In this document: piece by piece, positions 1 to 12,700 of the stretch
How the letters are laid out: each line of letters begins with the position of its first letter
Position numbering within the stretch: the stretch's first letter is position 1
DNA from: Scalesia atractyloides
Lineage: Eukaryota; Streptophyta; Magnoliopsida; Asterales; Asteraceae
Assembly (NCBI GenBank): GCA_947069175.1
Contig: CAMTDV010000023.1
Location: 85,508,391 to 85,572,390 of the forward strand
DNA: 64,000 nt
Direction: 5' to 3'
Made by a program: the position numbers and the translations under genes
The notes under the pieces: generated by a model
Databases searched by the model: none
Told to the model about the DNA's origin: nothing
What the model saw: the letters and a program-made list of their open reading frames with translations, nothing else

Positions 1-1432
1 TATTATCCTAAACTATACCTAAATCACAAATACCGTTAGGGCTATTCCCAAATGGATTTCTATATAAAAAAAAACTAACTTGTAATTCTTTTTCTTTTTC
101 ACGTAAGGTTTGTAGGTTGATCTTTAAAGACTTCTGAGTATGTAGACAGCTTTCGATAGTTGTTATTTTACTTTCTACCAATGTTTGTAACTTTTTAGGA
201 TATTAATTTAGTATTTGTGTGTTATGTGTTTTCTAAAAGAAATTAGGATATCATCTGGTTTTAGATAAACTGTCAATAGGGTTTTTGTTAACTTGTGAAA
301 ACTTTTGGGATAACCTTGTTTAGAAAACAAATTGAAAAAAATTAAAAATGCACTTGCATTCTAGCCAGCGTTTCATATGCATGATGGACATATTCTATTG
401 TAAGCTTGAATTATATGTTTACTCATGGGACTATAGAACCTTAGAGATATTTAATGAGACATATGTGTATGACGCCATTAACTACTAGGTACCATACACA
501 TGATATTATCTCACCTTTTCGATTTTGAGATGATATGTCGTATGATATGAATTTGGCTCCATAGGCATACATTTTGGATATTCATTTTAGTAGGGATATG
601 TACATAAAATAACCATCCCTTATTGATTGTGCCTTAATATTTCTCTGATTCCTTCAGTGTTGGTGTCATACTTGAATGGAGAATTTTCAGAAAAAATAAA
701 GTAAAATAATTGTCCATAATCAATCAACAAAGATGCTTATTTCACTCTGTACACAAATGTCTTTAAAAACGGTTTCAATACATGTATAGTGAGCTATAAA
801 GATTAAAAACTATATTTAAGTATATAGGATATAATTTGAGTTCATCTTTGATCATGTGTTTTATACGTTACCATAAAATGTAACTCTTTATATAGATTGT
901 TACAAGCATGTTTTGTGAATAGTGACAAATTGATAGTCAATTAACCTCGATTGTTCATTTCAAAAAAAATATATCATTACATTTTACGCAAAGTTTCTTT
1001 AATACTCGCCGATACAAAACAATATATATATTTAAATATAGAATTTTATATAGAGTAGTTTAAATGATAACTATAAAAAAATAAGAATAATTATGAATCA
1101 GATATGGATATATTTGATCATTCGCATAAAAGAAGTTTACACGGTGATATGAATAAAAGGTGTAATTTAAATATTATATATATAATTTAACACCTTTTTA
1201 ATTTTTAACTAAAGTCAAACATGAAGTTTTTTTTTTTTGTGTATTTTTGTTTTTTTATGTTCTATTAACTTTGACCAATAAAATCTGAAAAACCAAAATA
1301 CAAAGACTAAGACTCTTCATGGATTACAGAATTGAGGACGGAGATATTTAATTATACATGCATTTTATTAAATATTAGATATAAAATTAAATTAGCTTAA
1401 CTTCTTTAAATAGCTTAACTTCTGAAAAGTTG
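1..1432. other. AT-rich intergenic DNA
   Basis: No open frame of convincing length, RNA gene or element boundary is visible here. The stretch is AT-rich with short homopolymer runs, for example the T-run near 1227. I see nothing that can be assigned. Confidence 0.6.

Positions 1433-1465
<33 letters not shown>
1433..1465. repeat. (TA)n microsatellite
   Basis: An uninterrupted TA dinucleotide run directly adjoins the left end of the MITE-like element at 1466. AT-repeat tracts are common insertion targets for plant MITEs, so this may be an expanded target site. Confidence 0.9.
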
Positions 1466-1469
<4 letters not shown>

Positions 1470-2322
1470 GAGGTTATTGTGAGAAAATTTAAAAGTGTGA
1501 AAGGATAAGAAAGAATTTAAACCATTATATATTTAATCTAATGGTTAGATCATAGTAACAATTCTGTAAATAATGTTAGACTATTAAAATAACTAATATT
1601 CTAGATTAAAGGTATAAAAGTAAATTTAATATTTTTAAATTAAGAAACTAACATTAATATACATACAAAAGTCTCACATTCTTTTTTAAACATCAATAAC
1701 TTTTTATACGTAACTCTTTTTTTAAAATAAATTACACCATATATAAACGAGTGTTTTTTTAATCTTTGATATGAGTATCATATTGATATACTTATGTAGA
1801 GTTATTTCTGTTTTTATATATTTAGGGTGTTATTTCTGTTTTGTAACTGATTAAAGTGTTGAATGGTGTTATATTAGGGTGTTATTTCTGTTATATTCAA
1901 TGTTAGGGTGTTCTTTATAAGATGTGTGACTTCAATATAACTGTTGTGGTGTTTTTATGAGTTATGGTGTTATTTTTGTTATATTTATGTTTTTTATAAG
2001 ATGTATGTCTTCAATATACATGTTGTGGTGTTTTTATGAGTTAGGGTGTTTTTATAAGTTAGGGTGTTTTTATGAGTTATATTTCTGTTCTTTATAAGAT
2101 GTATGCCTTCCAATATACATGCTTGGTGTTTTTATGAGTTAGGGTGTTATTTCAAATTCGAAAATCCATACAATAACTGCCAAAAATCGTTGCATATATT
2201 CATTCCATAATTAGATTTTATTAGTTAAATTACACTTATACCCTTAAACTACCAAAATAAAAAGGGACACATTCACCTCCATAATCTTTCTTATCCTTCT
2301 CACACTTTTAAATTTTCTCAAA
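1466..2322. mobile_element. MITE-like element 1 with inverted termini
   Basis: The left end (about 1480-1515) reads GAGAAAATTTAAAAGTGTGA followed by AAGGATAAGAAAG. The right end (2285-2321) carries the reverse complement with one inserted base. Both ends abut TA-rich sequence. The ~0.85 kb interior has no coding capacity. A non-autonomous TIR transposon is the best reading; the superfamily cannot be settled because the flanking TA tracts hide the target duplication. Confidence 0.7.
1905..2150. repeat. Internal ~80-100 bp tandem repeats of MITE-like element 1
   Basis: Three imperfect copies, starting near 1912, 1990 and 2088, contain TTATAAGATGTATG, then TTCAATATACATG, then GGTGTTTTTATGAGTTAGGG. 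Shorter copies of AGGGTGTTATTTCTG occur just before, from about 1823. The repeats lie wholly inside the inverted termini. Confidence 0.75.
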
Positions 2323-2329
2323 TATATTA

Positions 2330-2845
2330 TATATATAAGTGGAGAGTTCAAATGAGAAGAAAATTTTTGTAAGAATAAAAAGAAAAACTTTTAGAAATTC
2401 TCTATTTCATTTAATGTGTGTATTTAATATTATGAAAAATGGCATATAGGTAAATCTATAATTGTCATTAATTAATTAATTAATTAATTAATTAAACTTG
2501 TGACTCATTTTTTTAATTTACTTTTTCAAGATAAAATAATTTATGGTGAAGGACAATTTTCGACATGTGTAGGATAAAATTTAGTATGTGTATGACAAAT
2601 TTTGAAATGTGTACTGTATTTTTACATGTATGTAGGGTAAATTCCAATACATATAAGATATATGTAGGATAAATTTTGAAATGTGTAAGATATAATGTTT
2701 TTAATTTATTAATAAGAGATAACATAATTAATGAGAGGAGTTATAAATTATTTAATATTTTACATTATACCATTTCTTTTTTTCTTCTCACATTAAATTT
2801 CTTTTTAAATGAACATTCCCATTATATATATATATATATATATTA
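2330..2845. mobile_element. MITE-like element 2 with inverted termini
   Basis: The left end (about 2331-2388), with GTTCAAATGAGAAGAAAATT, is matched by the reverse complement of 2770-2823. Both ends run into ATATAT tracts. The design resembles element 1 immediately upstream (GAGAA close to the tip), but the sequences differ. An ATTA tetranucleotide array sits inside at 2466-2496. No coding sequence is present. Confidence 0.6.
2466..2496. repeat. (ATTA)n microsatellite
   Basis: About seven tandem ATTA units lie inside MITE-like element 2. Confidence 0.9.
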
Positions 2846-4309
2846 AAAGAAACTCTCGATAAATAGAAATATAAAGTTTTAATATTATAGTTATTTTGAT
2901 TTTTATTGAAATTGTATATCGTGCCACTATCGTGGTAAATCGAACCGAAACTGACGGTGAATAGTAATTTATTTATTTAATTGCAAACTATATGAGTGCC
3001 TACAACAATATTAAAAGTTCACATTTTTAATCGTAAACTATACAAGTATCGATAGGTGACGAACCGAACCAATTTCAACTATACATCGGTATCAATATTG
3101 GTAGTATCAAAACCGATATTTTTTATGGTTTTCGATTGATATAAAACACGGGTGAATATCATTTTCGGCTTATCACGACTTTATTTTTTAAGTCTACCTT
3201 TTCAGCTGTTATAACAAGTGTCGGCACCTGAACAAACTGAACCGATATCAAATGAGTTCCTGCCGTATAGTGCAGGTGAAAACCATTGGTTGTTGAATAT
3301 AAGAAAAGACGTGACATTATTGCAACGTACACAACGAATTTTCATGTCTAGAACCTTGAATACACTATAGCATATAACTTTTAGGGGTGATAGTATCATA
3401 AATACTCTAGTATTAGTTATATCTTAGTGTGTACATTGTTTCACACATTCCACTTGGTGCACATATTGCTATGCAATTTTAGTATAGTAGCATAGATGCA
3501 TACATCGCGTGTGTGAATTGTGTGGTGTATGAATGAATGCATACATTGGTTGTCTTATTGTGATTTTTTTTATAATGTATGCATTATTGCACACACTTCC
3601 CATACATTCTTAGTATGTATTAACGCATACATTATGTGTCACCAATATTATATGTGTAGTGTATGATTGTGCGTACATTACTTTCTTGTCTGGCTAACAA
3701 TGATACATATAGTATTAAACGTTCTCTTTTATTTTAAATTTACCTACACTGTTCTCGTTCAGTTTGTACTTTTGGTTTGTTATGTCGAAATATTCTCGTC
3801 GCGTCCAACCTTGACTCCATTTATAGTGTGTTTATATTTTAACCATATTTCTCAATTTCTACTCTTTTCATTTAGTTATTCTCTTTCTATTTTAATTGCT
3901 CTAGTTTGATTTTAATTCAATTATCAGATTCTCATTCAAATTTGATTTGTTCACTGGAAATAGGTTTAGACTGGTGAAAAAGAAAACATGCATATGATAA
4001 TTTATAAAGAGAAAATTTGTTTCTTTGTATTGTGAATAGATCAAAATTTTATAACTTTCATTGGTTTAGATGGTGTGATTTTAATGTTAGTTATTTGATT
4101 TTGTAATTCTCGGGCTTCAATTTTTTAGTAGCCTGGTTTCTATATTTTACGTATAGTAGTTCTGTCCTTCCAAAAATATGATTTTACCTTTTTTTAGTGT
4201 AAAACATAGAAGGCCTAGTTGACGTTATTTTATAAACTCTTAAATTTTGTCAAAAATTAATTAAGAACTCACCACAATCAATCAATAATTTATGTTATTT
4301 TAAGTTGTA
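2846..4309. other. Unassigned AT-rich stretch
   Basis: There is no recognisable gene. Short open frames at 3202-3399 (minus) and 3667-3909 (plus) have low-complexity hydrophobic composition and no family signature, so I do not call them. The stretch contains the degenerate repeats at 3420-3680. Confidence 0.5.
3420..3680 (-). repeat. Degenerate repeats with TGCATACAT core
   Basis: Several imperfect units contain GTGTACATT, TGCATACAT or ATGTATGCATTA. Read on the minus strand they resemble the larger array at 18150-18770 (AATGCATACACTA-type core). This suggests a dispersed degenerate satellite. Confidence 0.45.
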
Positions 4310-4312
4310 TTA

Positions 4313-6310
4313 CGGTCTTATGTATTATTCCTTCGTAATGAGGTGGTATGTGGCGAAAAAGAAGGGCATGACACCCTATAGTGTCCAATCACATCACTAC
4401 GGACGGCGCTATGTGTGAATAATCTGCACCTTTTCGTGAAAAATATAACGCCGGAAATTGTTTGGATTTAAAAAGTTTGATCGTTGCAACGGTCATATTC
4501 TTTAAAAAAAATTTCCTAAAATCTTTATATATATCTAACTAATCTTTAACATTTTACACCCAACCAAATCTCAAAAACACCCTCTAATCCCACGTTCTTA
4601 CAAAAATAATACTTCTAAATGGGCTCGTCTTCATCGAAAGATTCGTTCACCGATCTTTACCGAAGATTTTTTTCAACCGAAGAAATCGCGTAGGAGGAAG
4701 AAGTGGTTATGAGTGCATGTGCCCTCGCGATTCAAGCCATGCAACACGTTAGCCGTTCTCCTTCACGTCCCATTTTGAGACGCACTTTTATTTTGCGAGA
4801 CCGTGAAGCCGCAAACGTGCGTTTGATGAATGATTATTTCGATTCGAACCGGTTCACGGCCCCGATGTTTTTAGGTGCCGGTTTAGGATGAGCCAAAGGT
4901 TATTTTCGCGCATTAATGATGATTTGAAAACTAAGTATGACTACTTCAAGCAAAGATAGATGCGAGAGGATATCTAGGATTCACTTCAATTCAAAAGGTA
5001 TGTCGCCTATGGAAACACGTACGACATCAACGACGAGTATTTGTAAATGAGGGAGAAAACAACACTCGATAGCGTGGAACATTTCTGCTTAGGTATATTT
5101 TACTCACTCTTATATATTTAATTTTATTTTAAAGTACAATACAAATAAATATGGTTATATAAAATTTTTAATTTTTAGGTATATGCCAATTATATGGAAA
5201 ACGTTACTTGAGAAATCCGACTTGAAACGACCTTCAACAAATATACGAGATGCATTTAGAAAAACATGGAATACCCGGCATGATTGATAGTTTGGACTGT
5301 CGTCAATTGTCCAACCACATGGCGAGGTCAACATATACGCAGTGACCAGAAAGGACTAACGTTGGTTTTACAAGTGGTTGCGTCATACGACCTTTGGGTT
5401 TGGTTGGCTTTCTTTGGTCTCGTCGCCAAGTGTTCACCATTGCTAGAGGGTTTCATTTCTAACACGATACTGAAAGCCAGGTTTTATGCAAAGGGGAACG
5501 ACTACGAGCATGGATACTATTTGGGCGATGTTATATATCTGGAGTATTCAAATATTGTGAAAAGGTTTTCTGAAACGCTCGATATGAAAAGGTAGTATTT
5601 TAAAAAATTACAACAGTCTTCACAAAAGGACATTGAGAGGTGTTTTGGGGTTCTTCAACAACGATGACATTTTATTAGAAATCCTTGACGTATGTGGAAT
5701 AAGGAAAAAATTAAAATGATCATATATGCTTGCATCATAATGCATAATATGATTATAGAAGATGATGGAAAAGCAATATACCAAAACTACTTTTCAGAAG
5801 ATGTCGTTGAAGGAACGCAAGCAACAATGGAAGAGAGAATCTTAAATGATCAACTATTGTGTTCTAAGGAAATGCATAACGCGTTAAGGCGGATTTGGTC
5901 GAGCATGCTTGGGTGATTTACCCAATTCGACACGATGGCGATGTCGAACAAGACTCCAAGGAATTAGAATTTGAAGTTGGGAACTTTGAAGACGGAGGTT
6001 TGGATGACGGAGAAAATGAAGAGGAAGAAACGGTGATGAAGACGAAAATTAAATGTATTTTTTTAATTGTAATGTTTTTATTAAATATCGTAATGTTTTT
6101 TTAAATTTACTAAAACTATGTTTTTAAATAAATTAGAGATTAAATGAAAAAAAATGAAAATTTAATAATTATGTAATGATGGGTATGGGGCTTTATGACT
6201 ACATTCTCTTATGATATAACGTCCCATAAAGCCCCCTCATGCACTTTTCTGCCACATGTCGCATAACTCCCACCAAGGGGCTTTATGGGGCTTTATGACT
6301 ACACATAACC
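4313..6310 (+). mobile_element. PIF/Harbinger transposon, degenerate
   Basis: The stretch encloses a decayed HARBI1/ALP1-type transposase. TTA is found immediately outside both ends (4310-4312 and 6311-6313), matching the 3 bp TTA/TAA target duplication known for this superfamily. The 3' end carries GGGGCTTTATGACTACACA-type sequence, repeated in part near 6180-6300. The proposed 5' end matches its reverse complement only weakly (GGTATGTGGCGAAAAAG against a diverged partner near 6250), so the left boundary depends mainly on the target duplication. Confidence 0.7.
4619..6055 (+). pseudogene. PIF/Harbinger transposase (HARBI1/ALP1-like), pseudogene
   Basis: PIF/Harbinger transposases are DDE nucleases that move the element together with a Myb-like partner. 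The plausible start codon at 4619 is followed by an in-frame TAG at 4691. The N-terminal family signature (RDREAANVRLMNDYF) lies at about 4797-4845. Around 5255-5600 come remnants of the nuclease core: a GIPGMIDSLDC-like stretch in a shifted frame, NCPTTWRGQ, VASYDLWVWLAFFGL and GYYLGDVIYLEYS. The segment that normally follows the FFG motif (SNNDINVL type) is deleted. Farther on, DIERCFGVLQQR and MIIYACIIMHNMIIEDD are clear, and an acidic tail follows. Several frameshifts and stops rule out function. No Myb-like ORF accompanies it. Confidence 0.85.
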
Positions 6311-6357
6311 TTAATAGGATGATAAGCCTAATTAAGGCAAGTTACATTGTGATCTAA

Positions 6358-8378
6358 CTTTTTTTTGAACCGTTACTTTCATTAAAACTAGCAAGGGGTG
6401 CTAGGAACCAACAAAACAAGAAAGGCATTACCAAGGACATTTAACCAAATCCAACCACACTAAATCTTTACATCTACTTTTGATCCAAAAGAAACTACAC
6501 GATTCAATATCCTCCATCGCTTTGGCAACTTTCACGACTACCGAAGAGAATGCCTGCTCGTTTCTAGCTTTCCAAATAATCCAAGAAGCCGAAAGAATAA
6601 CGCCATATACAATTTCACTTTTAATTCTGCTGAAATTTTGGTTCTTGTACCTAGAAGAGGTCCGAAGCAGAGAAAGCGAAAATAGGGGGCGTCTTGCACC
6701 AACTAGAGATAGCCGACCATATATGAGAGGCAAAAGCACATCTAGTAAAAAGATGGTCACATGTCTCCTCCCCATCCGAACATAACCTCCAAACAGTAGA
6801 TTCGACGTTCACGTTTCACCTTTCAAGCTCCTTTATGGAAGGAATCCTACTTTGGTTGGCTTTCCAAGCAAAGATCATCACTTTTTTTTAATCTATTTGC
6901 TCCAATTAAGGACGCGTTAAGGTATCCGGTTGGAGGCTTCGATCTCCTTCATTGAGGAGACCAAAAACTGGTCTCCTATTTTACCCGGCCAACGCCATAC
7001 TTCCTCTTTATTTTGCGATTGGAAATTACCCAACATCCGAGTGTAATCTTGAAGCTCGACTTCTTCCACCCCGTTCAACATTCTTTTCCATTTCCACTTC
7101 CATGACAAAACAATCTTCAATCAGTTTTACTTTGTCCTTTTTCTATAAAGAAAATGTTTGGAAAAAAGTTGCGTAAAGGGTCCGTGGATAACCACGGGTC
7201 AAACCAAAAGCGAATTTTGTCACCCCTTCCCACTTCCCTTTTAATAAGACTCTCCAAAGTTACGTTTGAATGAGCCAATTGATTTTAAAGTTTAGCGATT
7301 GTACTCCAAGACTCGGGCCCACTGATGGAGTATAGAAGAATAGGCCACGATTGGTTTGAGCTATGAATAGATAGCACCATTTTCCTTCAGCAAAGCATTT
7401 TTTTTCAATTTTGAACCTCCACCACAACTTAGTAAGGAGCGCGATGTTTGCATCTCCAAGTAGGGTAAGACCTAAACACCCACTTCAATTAGAGAACTGA
7501 TGTTTTTCAAACTAACCCAATTAATTTTGTTTTCCTCATTATTTCCACCCAAATTTTTTTTTGCCTTTTTGCTTCTAGTTTTGCGAGAATTGATGCGGGA
7601 GCTTTAAACAATGAAAATAATAAGTTGGTAATGTTTCCAAGTCTACCTTCAAAAGAGTGAGTCTACCCCCGGTTGAAAGGGTAGCCGCTTTCCATAAACA
7701 GAGGCATTTGTCAAAAGTATCAAACATCGACGTCCAATGGCTTAGCCTATTCATATTGGCTCCAATTACAAGCCCGAGATACACACATGGGAGGGCTCCC
7801 ATGTCGCAACCAATCGCACTCTTAAAGGACAAGGTTACCTCGCTATCCACCTTACACCAAAAAGCTTTGATTTTGAGTAGTTTTTTTTAATTCAGAAACA
7901 AGATGGAAGCATCAAAGAATCCTTGTCATGTTGAGAACGCTGTCTTTAGTCCATTCACCAATTAAAAGCACATCATCCACAAAAAGAAGATGGGAAATAA
8001 TAAGCCCCCATTATGATAAGAAATCCATTTAAAATCCCAATCTTAGCCGCTTTGTTTATCATACACGCCTAATCCTCCATACCAATAATAAAGAGAAACG
8101 GGGAAAGAGGGTTACCTTGCCTTATGCCTTTTTGGAAGTCGAACTCAAAAGTGGGGGAACCATTAACTAACACAGAAGATCTTGCTGACACTAAAATTCC
8201 TTAAACTCAAGTCCTCCATTTCTGGGGGAAATTCATTTGCTCTAACATAGATGATGAAATTCCAATTGATATGGTCAAAATCGTTTTCAAAATTGATCTT
8301 AAAAAGAAAGGCTTTTGATTTCATTTTTTTTAATCCAACAAAACATTTCGTTAATGATTTAGGGCCCATCAATAATCA
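6358..8378 (-). mobile_element. 5'-truncated L1-type LINE
   Basis: On the minus strand the order is RT core, RT thumb, zf-RVT-type region, 3' tail. The element ends at a short A-run (T-run at 6359-6366 on the plus strand). The 5' part, including endonuclease and the RT N-terminus, is missing, as expected for 5'-truncated LINE insertions. I found no target duplication by eye. Confidence 0.8.
6420..8375 (-). pseudogene. LINE reverse transcriptase, pseudogene
   Basis: The protein copies element RNA into DNA at the target site. Reading along the minus strand: KAFLFKINFENDFDHINW (about 8320-8260) is the FD-containing RT block; FQKGIRQGNPLSPFLF (about 8145-8095) is the GxRQGDPLSP block with Asp changed to Asn; SHLLFVDDVLLIGEW (about 7993-7951) is the catalytic F-x-DD block; YLGLVIGANMNRLSHW through GGRLTLLKVDLETLPTYYF (about 7790-7600) is the thumb. 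Then come EEVWRWPGKIGDQFLVSS (about 7010-6955) and the zinc-finger-type segment CSDGEETCDHLFTRCAF (about 6790-6740). Many frameshifts and stops separate these blocks, so it is an old dead copy. Confidence 0.88.
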
Positions 8379-9427
8379 CTACCCTATTTGACCCTCATCT
8401 ATTAAATAGTACCCATGATTTGTATTGGGTTTTTGAATTTTCATAAGTCCATTCGCATGACCCATCACAATCTGCACAGGCTTTATCACACGTTTTTATC
8501 ACTCTTTTCTTGCAAAACCCCAAATATATTGAGCCATATAAAAGTGTATATATATATACACACACTATATATATGCTTAATATATAAAATATAGATAAAA
8601 ATTAGCTTGAATAATAAGTATGAATAATTAACCTAGTTGATTATTTGTGTTGTTAGTGATAGATATTGGATAGTAGCCATTTATAAATAAAAATTTGAAA
8701 CATTAGGGACCAAAAGAGGAAAAGCTAAAACTTGGGTATTAGTAATATAAATAAAACACAACACACACTAGGGTGTGTGTGTGTGTGTAACGACCAGGAG
8801 AAAGAACAAGGGAGCAAACCTTTGTTCAATCTTATCCATCAAATTGGAAGGCAATTCGAACCTTGAATTCGTGCATGAACGCATATTAACATTCACCTAA
8901 ACTAGGGGATCACAAGGTATGTAAAAAATCTTAATTTGGTGATATTATGAATGTAGGTAGATTCCATGGATTTCAATCCATGTATGAATTTTAGAAATTG
9001 AGGTATAATAAGAGATGTATAGTTGCTTAGGAACAAACCCTAAGTGAAATTCTGAATATATTGCTATGATTTGGGTGTTTTGATGAATTGCCTTACATAG
9101 GTAAGTGGGTTTTGGATAAAGAGGTAGAACACACAAATTAGGATGATGAAAATGGTGTGTTGTATGTTTGACACATTGAGTTTTGGGTGCTAATTGAACA
9201 TGCCAACCATTTTGATATTATGAGATGTATAAATATGGTTAATTGTTGGTTACAAAACTTGAGAATGTTAGTATAAAAATCTTGCACAAAAGTTCAAGTC
9301 TTAAAAGTAAAAAAAAATTCGTCAGAAAATGTTTAAAGGCAACTTGAACTATAATAGAGAATAATTTAAGCTTTAATTAAGGGTCTACATATTCATACAC
9401 CCACCTGCCTATTTAGACACCCTTAAT
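8379..9427. other. Unassigned AT-rich stretch with short microsatellites
   Basis: A (TA)n/(CA)n patch lies at about 8545-8575 and (GT)n at 8771-8788. A purine-rich exon-like segment follows (about 8790-8910) and ends in a good splice donor, ACAAG|GTATGT, near 8914. It could be the 5' leader exon of a lost gene, but no coding sequence follows. Nothing else is identifiable. Confidence 0.4.
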
Positions 9428-9637
9428 ACGGGTCGTCTAGATCTAGACGGGACGTCTAGGTTTTTTTTTCTCTGACCACATTCCTTCCTCGTACAACGTC
9501 AAATCAGTCACATCAGACGGGGCGTCTATCCCAATACGGACCGTGAAGACGACCAGAACAAGACGGGGAGTCTAGGCCCTAGTCGACCCGTCTCAGGAAA
9601 GTACTACGCGATTCGCCCCGTCTAGTACTAGACGGGG
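9428..9637. repeat. Left cluster of TAGACGGGNCGTCTAG motifs
   Basis: Copies lie at 9428-9440, 9444-9459, about 9515-9528 and 9561-9574, and there is a 22 bp perfect palindrome at 9616-9637 built of CCCCGTCTAG and its reverse complement around TA. Dense subterminal repeats of this kind often act as transposase-binding sites. That role is inferred here. Confidence 0.8.
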
Positions 9638-9791
9638 TGTATATATCTTTGTTAAATAGACCCATGCAGAGCTTTTGTTGTCTCAGAAAACGAGGCTTCA
9701 TCGCAGAAAACTTTCGATTCATCGTCGGCATTATCTCCGTCATAAACTTTAGCTTATATTACTTCATCTGATTTCATTCAAAGGTGGTGAA

Positions 9792-12700
9792 ATGTCATCA
9801 AACTAGGACGCCAACTATTTCTTTGGGGCGTATTCTGGCGAGACATGGGTGCCTGAAGCCAATACGGTAACAGTTATCAGGTTAAACTAGTTGTTGTTTT
9901 AATTATTTACTAATGGTGGTATCATTGGTAGGGGGAGACCGGTGTTCCCAAATCTAACGGGCAAGAGGAGGTTTCAAGTGTACAAGGAAATCAAAACAGA
10001 CAGTTTCTAGACTTGAACGACCTTTCTTCCATTGAAGAAACAACCCATGTGGACGACTCGTACCTAGTTGATTCACCATGTTATCCTGCGCAACATGGGT
10101 TGCCGGATTATGGATACATGTGTGAATTCTCGTACATGCAACAACACGGTCCAGATGGATATGGAGGAGACTGTTACGAAAGTTACAATGCAACACATTA
10201 CGGTCAACAAGTTTATCCTGATGGTGGAGGATATGGTGGTGAGGCATCCCCATGCGCAGGCAATCCATAACTCACAGAGACGGTATCAATACTTATTTAT
10301 TTAAGTTGTGAAGTTCAGTAAACATAAAATGTAACATAACGGTATTGATTTTACAGGTTTTCAACTCTCTAGATGAGGTAAAAAACTGGGCACAGGAAAT
10401 GGCAAAGGCGGATGGTTTCGTTATTGTGACCCGGCGATCAAAGAAAATCGATGGTAGGACTAGGGGGGTATGGCTTGAATGTGATCGTGGTGGTGAGCAC
10501 CATACTACAGCAACGGTTAGAGAAGCTGGAAGCAAGAAAACCGGTTGCCAGTTTTACCTGTTGGCTGTGCGGGACCATCCGTATGAAACATGGGGGATAA
10601 AAGGGGGAAAGGCTGAACATAACCATGAAGTTTTTCAGGACCTGTCGGCCCACGCGTTTGTGCGAAGGTTTGCTCCTGATGAATACAGAATGATCGAGCA
10701 GTTGACAGCACAAAACGTGGAGCCGCGCAAAATTTTTCAAACGATAAGGAAGCAGTTCCCCGACAGTTTCCATGTTCAGAAAGACGTCCAAAACGCAGTC
10801 CAGAAGATTAGGGCCGAACAAAGATACGGTCTGACTCCCATGCAGTCGCTAGAAAACATCCTTAGTACAAACGAATTTATTTATGAGAAATGGGATAAAC
10901 CCGAAACAGAGGTCGTTACAGAGATCTTCTTTTTCATCCCTACTCGAGTGAAATGTGGCGTGCGTTCCCGCACGTTTTGCTGATCGATTCCACGTACAAG
11001 ACGAACGTATACAACATGCCATTTGTTCAGATAGTTGGTATGACTCCCACCAACTACTCGTTTTGTATCGCGCATGTCGTTGTTTGCAAGGAACATAGTG
11101 ATAACTTTGTATGGGTTCTTGAGAGGATCAGATCAATGTTGGACGAATGTATGGAGTCACATGTTATTGTAACGGATAGAGACCTGGCTCTAATTAACGC
11201 GTGTGCGAAAGTTTTTCCAAATGCCTCTCGATATCTCTGCAGGTATCACGTTCAACAAAATATTTGTAAGCACTGCAAAAGCGCATTCACAGAAGAAGAA
11301 TGGCAAAAATTTTTGTCATCATGGGGGAGATTGTGTGAGTCTCCATCAATACCAATATACGAGTACAACTTAGGCCACTTACAAAAGCGACTTGTGGCGT
11401 GCAAACGTTCAAGTAAGTTTACGTTCAAGTAAAATATGGCCTACCCATGTACATGTAACTAATTGTTGATACCTTGTAGGGGTCTTTGTGTACGTGTATG
11501 ACAACTGGTTGAAAGACTACAAGAAAATGTTTGTCTTTGCATGGACAGATCAGAGCCGCAACTTCGGCCAGCGTACACCAACAGAGTTGAGAGTCAACAC
11601 CCGAATTTAAAGAGATACGTCCAAGATAGGAGCTCGCTGGACCGTATAGTAGGTTGTGTCGAGGATATAGTCGAAACACAATACGGGGAAATAAGGCGGA
11701 GCTTTCGAGAAATCATCGAAAAAATAATGAACCACCACAAAAACCCGTTATTTGACCACCTACGTGGAAAAGTTTCCTACACAGCGCTTGATCTGCTGAG
11801 TGGAGAGCTACTTAGGAAACTAGACGTGTTGCAGCGCTTGAATTCATCTTGTGGATGTCATATGTGGTACAGTTGTGGGTTGCCGTGTGCTTGCAGGTTG
11901 GAAAAGTAAGTACGAGCAGAGCGTCTTATTCAACTCGAAGATGTAGACATCTTCTGGCGGAAGCTTAACTTTCAGCCATGTAAATTGACATCTGATGACG
12001 TTGACGTGGTAGAAGAGTTGAACATTGTTCGGCAACAGTTAGAGTCACGCTCCCCTGCTCAGAAAAAAAGCTTGCTGGGAAAGATTAAAGCGGTGTTGAC
12101 CCCAACCCAATCCACAAAGAAACCACCGGTTGTCCAACACTCAACTCATGGACGACCAACAATAAAGCAAGCACAACTTCGATTTGATGACGGCCCCCGC
12201 CATAGCTCGTATGTTGCGTCGCAGGGTTCCCAATCAAGTACATACGATGCCCCCCGCCATAGCTCGTATGTTCCGTTGCAGGCCAGTCAACAGTCGGTCA
12301 TCAAGTCGCAAAAACCCGTAGCAGGCCGAAGCCGTTCAACGAGTTCTAAACAAAGAGAGGTTCAAGACGATTACGGTTTTCCGTTGATAGTGGGTGACGA
12401 GGATGTGTCAGCTATCAAACAGTTTAAGCCTTTCCTTCCCTCTTTGTTTCACCCGTACATCTCGTGCATACAAGATGTGAGGCCAGACGGTCATTGTGGG
12501 TTTCGGTTGTGGCTATGGGCTTGGGTATGGGAGAATGTGCGTGGAGCCACATTCGAAAAGACCTTCAACAGGAGATGGATCAGAACGCGTCGATCTGGGC
12601 GCCAGTATTTGAAGCATGGGAGGAAGGATACTTTTACACGCATCGTTGGAGCCTAATCTGGGATTCAATGGAGCATTGTCCCCCCACTCATTGGATGGAA

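Noticed and set aside
3667..3909. 80-residue open frame rich in Phe, Leu and Val
   Set aside because: Low-complexity hydrophobic translation of T-rich DNA with no conserved motif.
6480..6785. 101-residue plus-strand open frame
   Set aside because: It is the reverse complement of LINE sequence; the minus-strand reading has the recognisable family motifs.
8790..8915. First exon of a host gene suggested by a GTATGT donor
   Set aside because: No downstream coding exon or acceptor with a matching frame could be found before the MULE region; left as unassigned.
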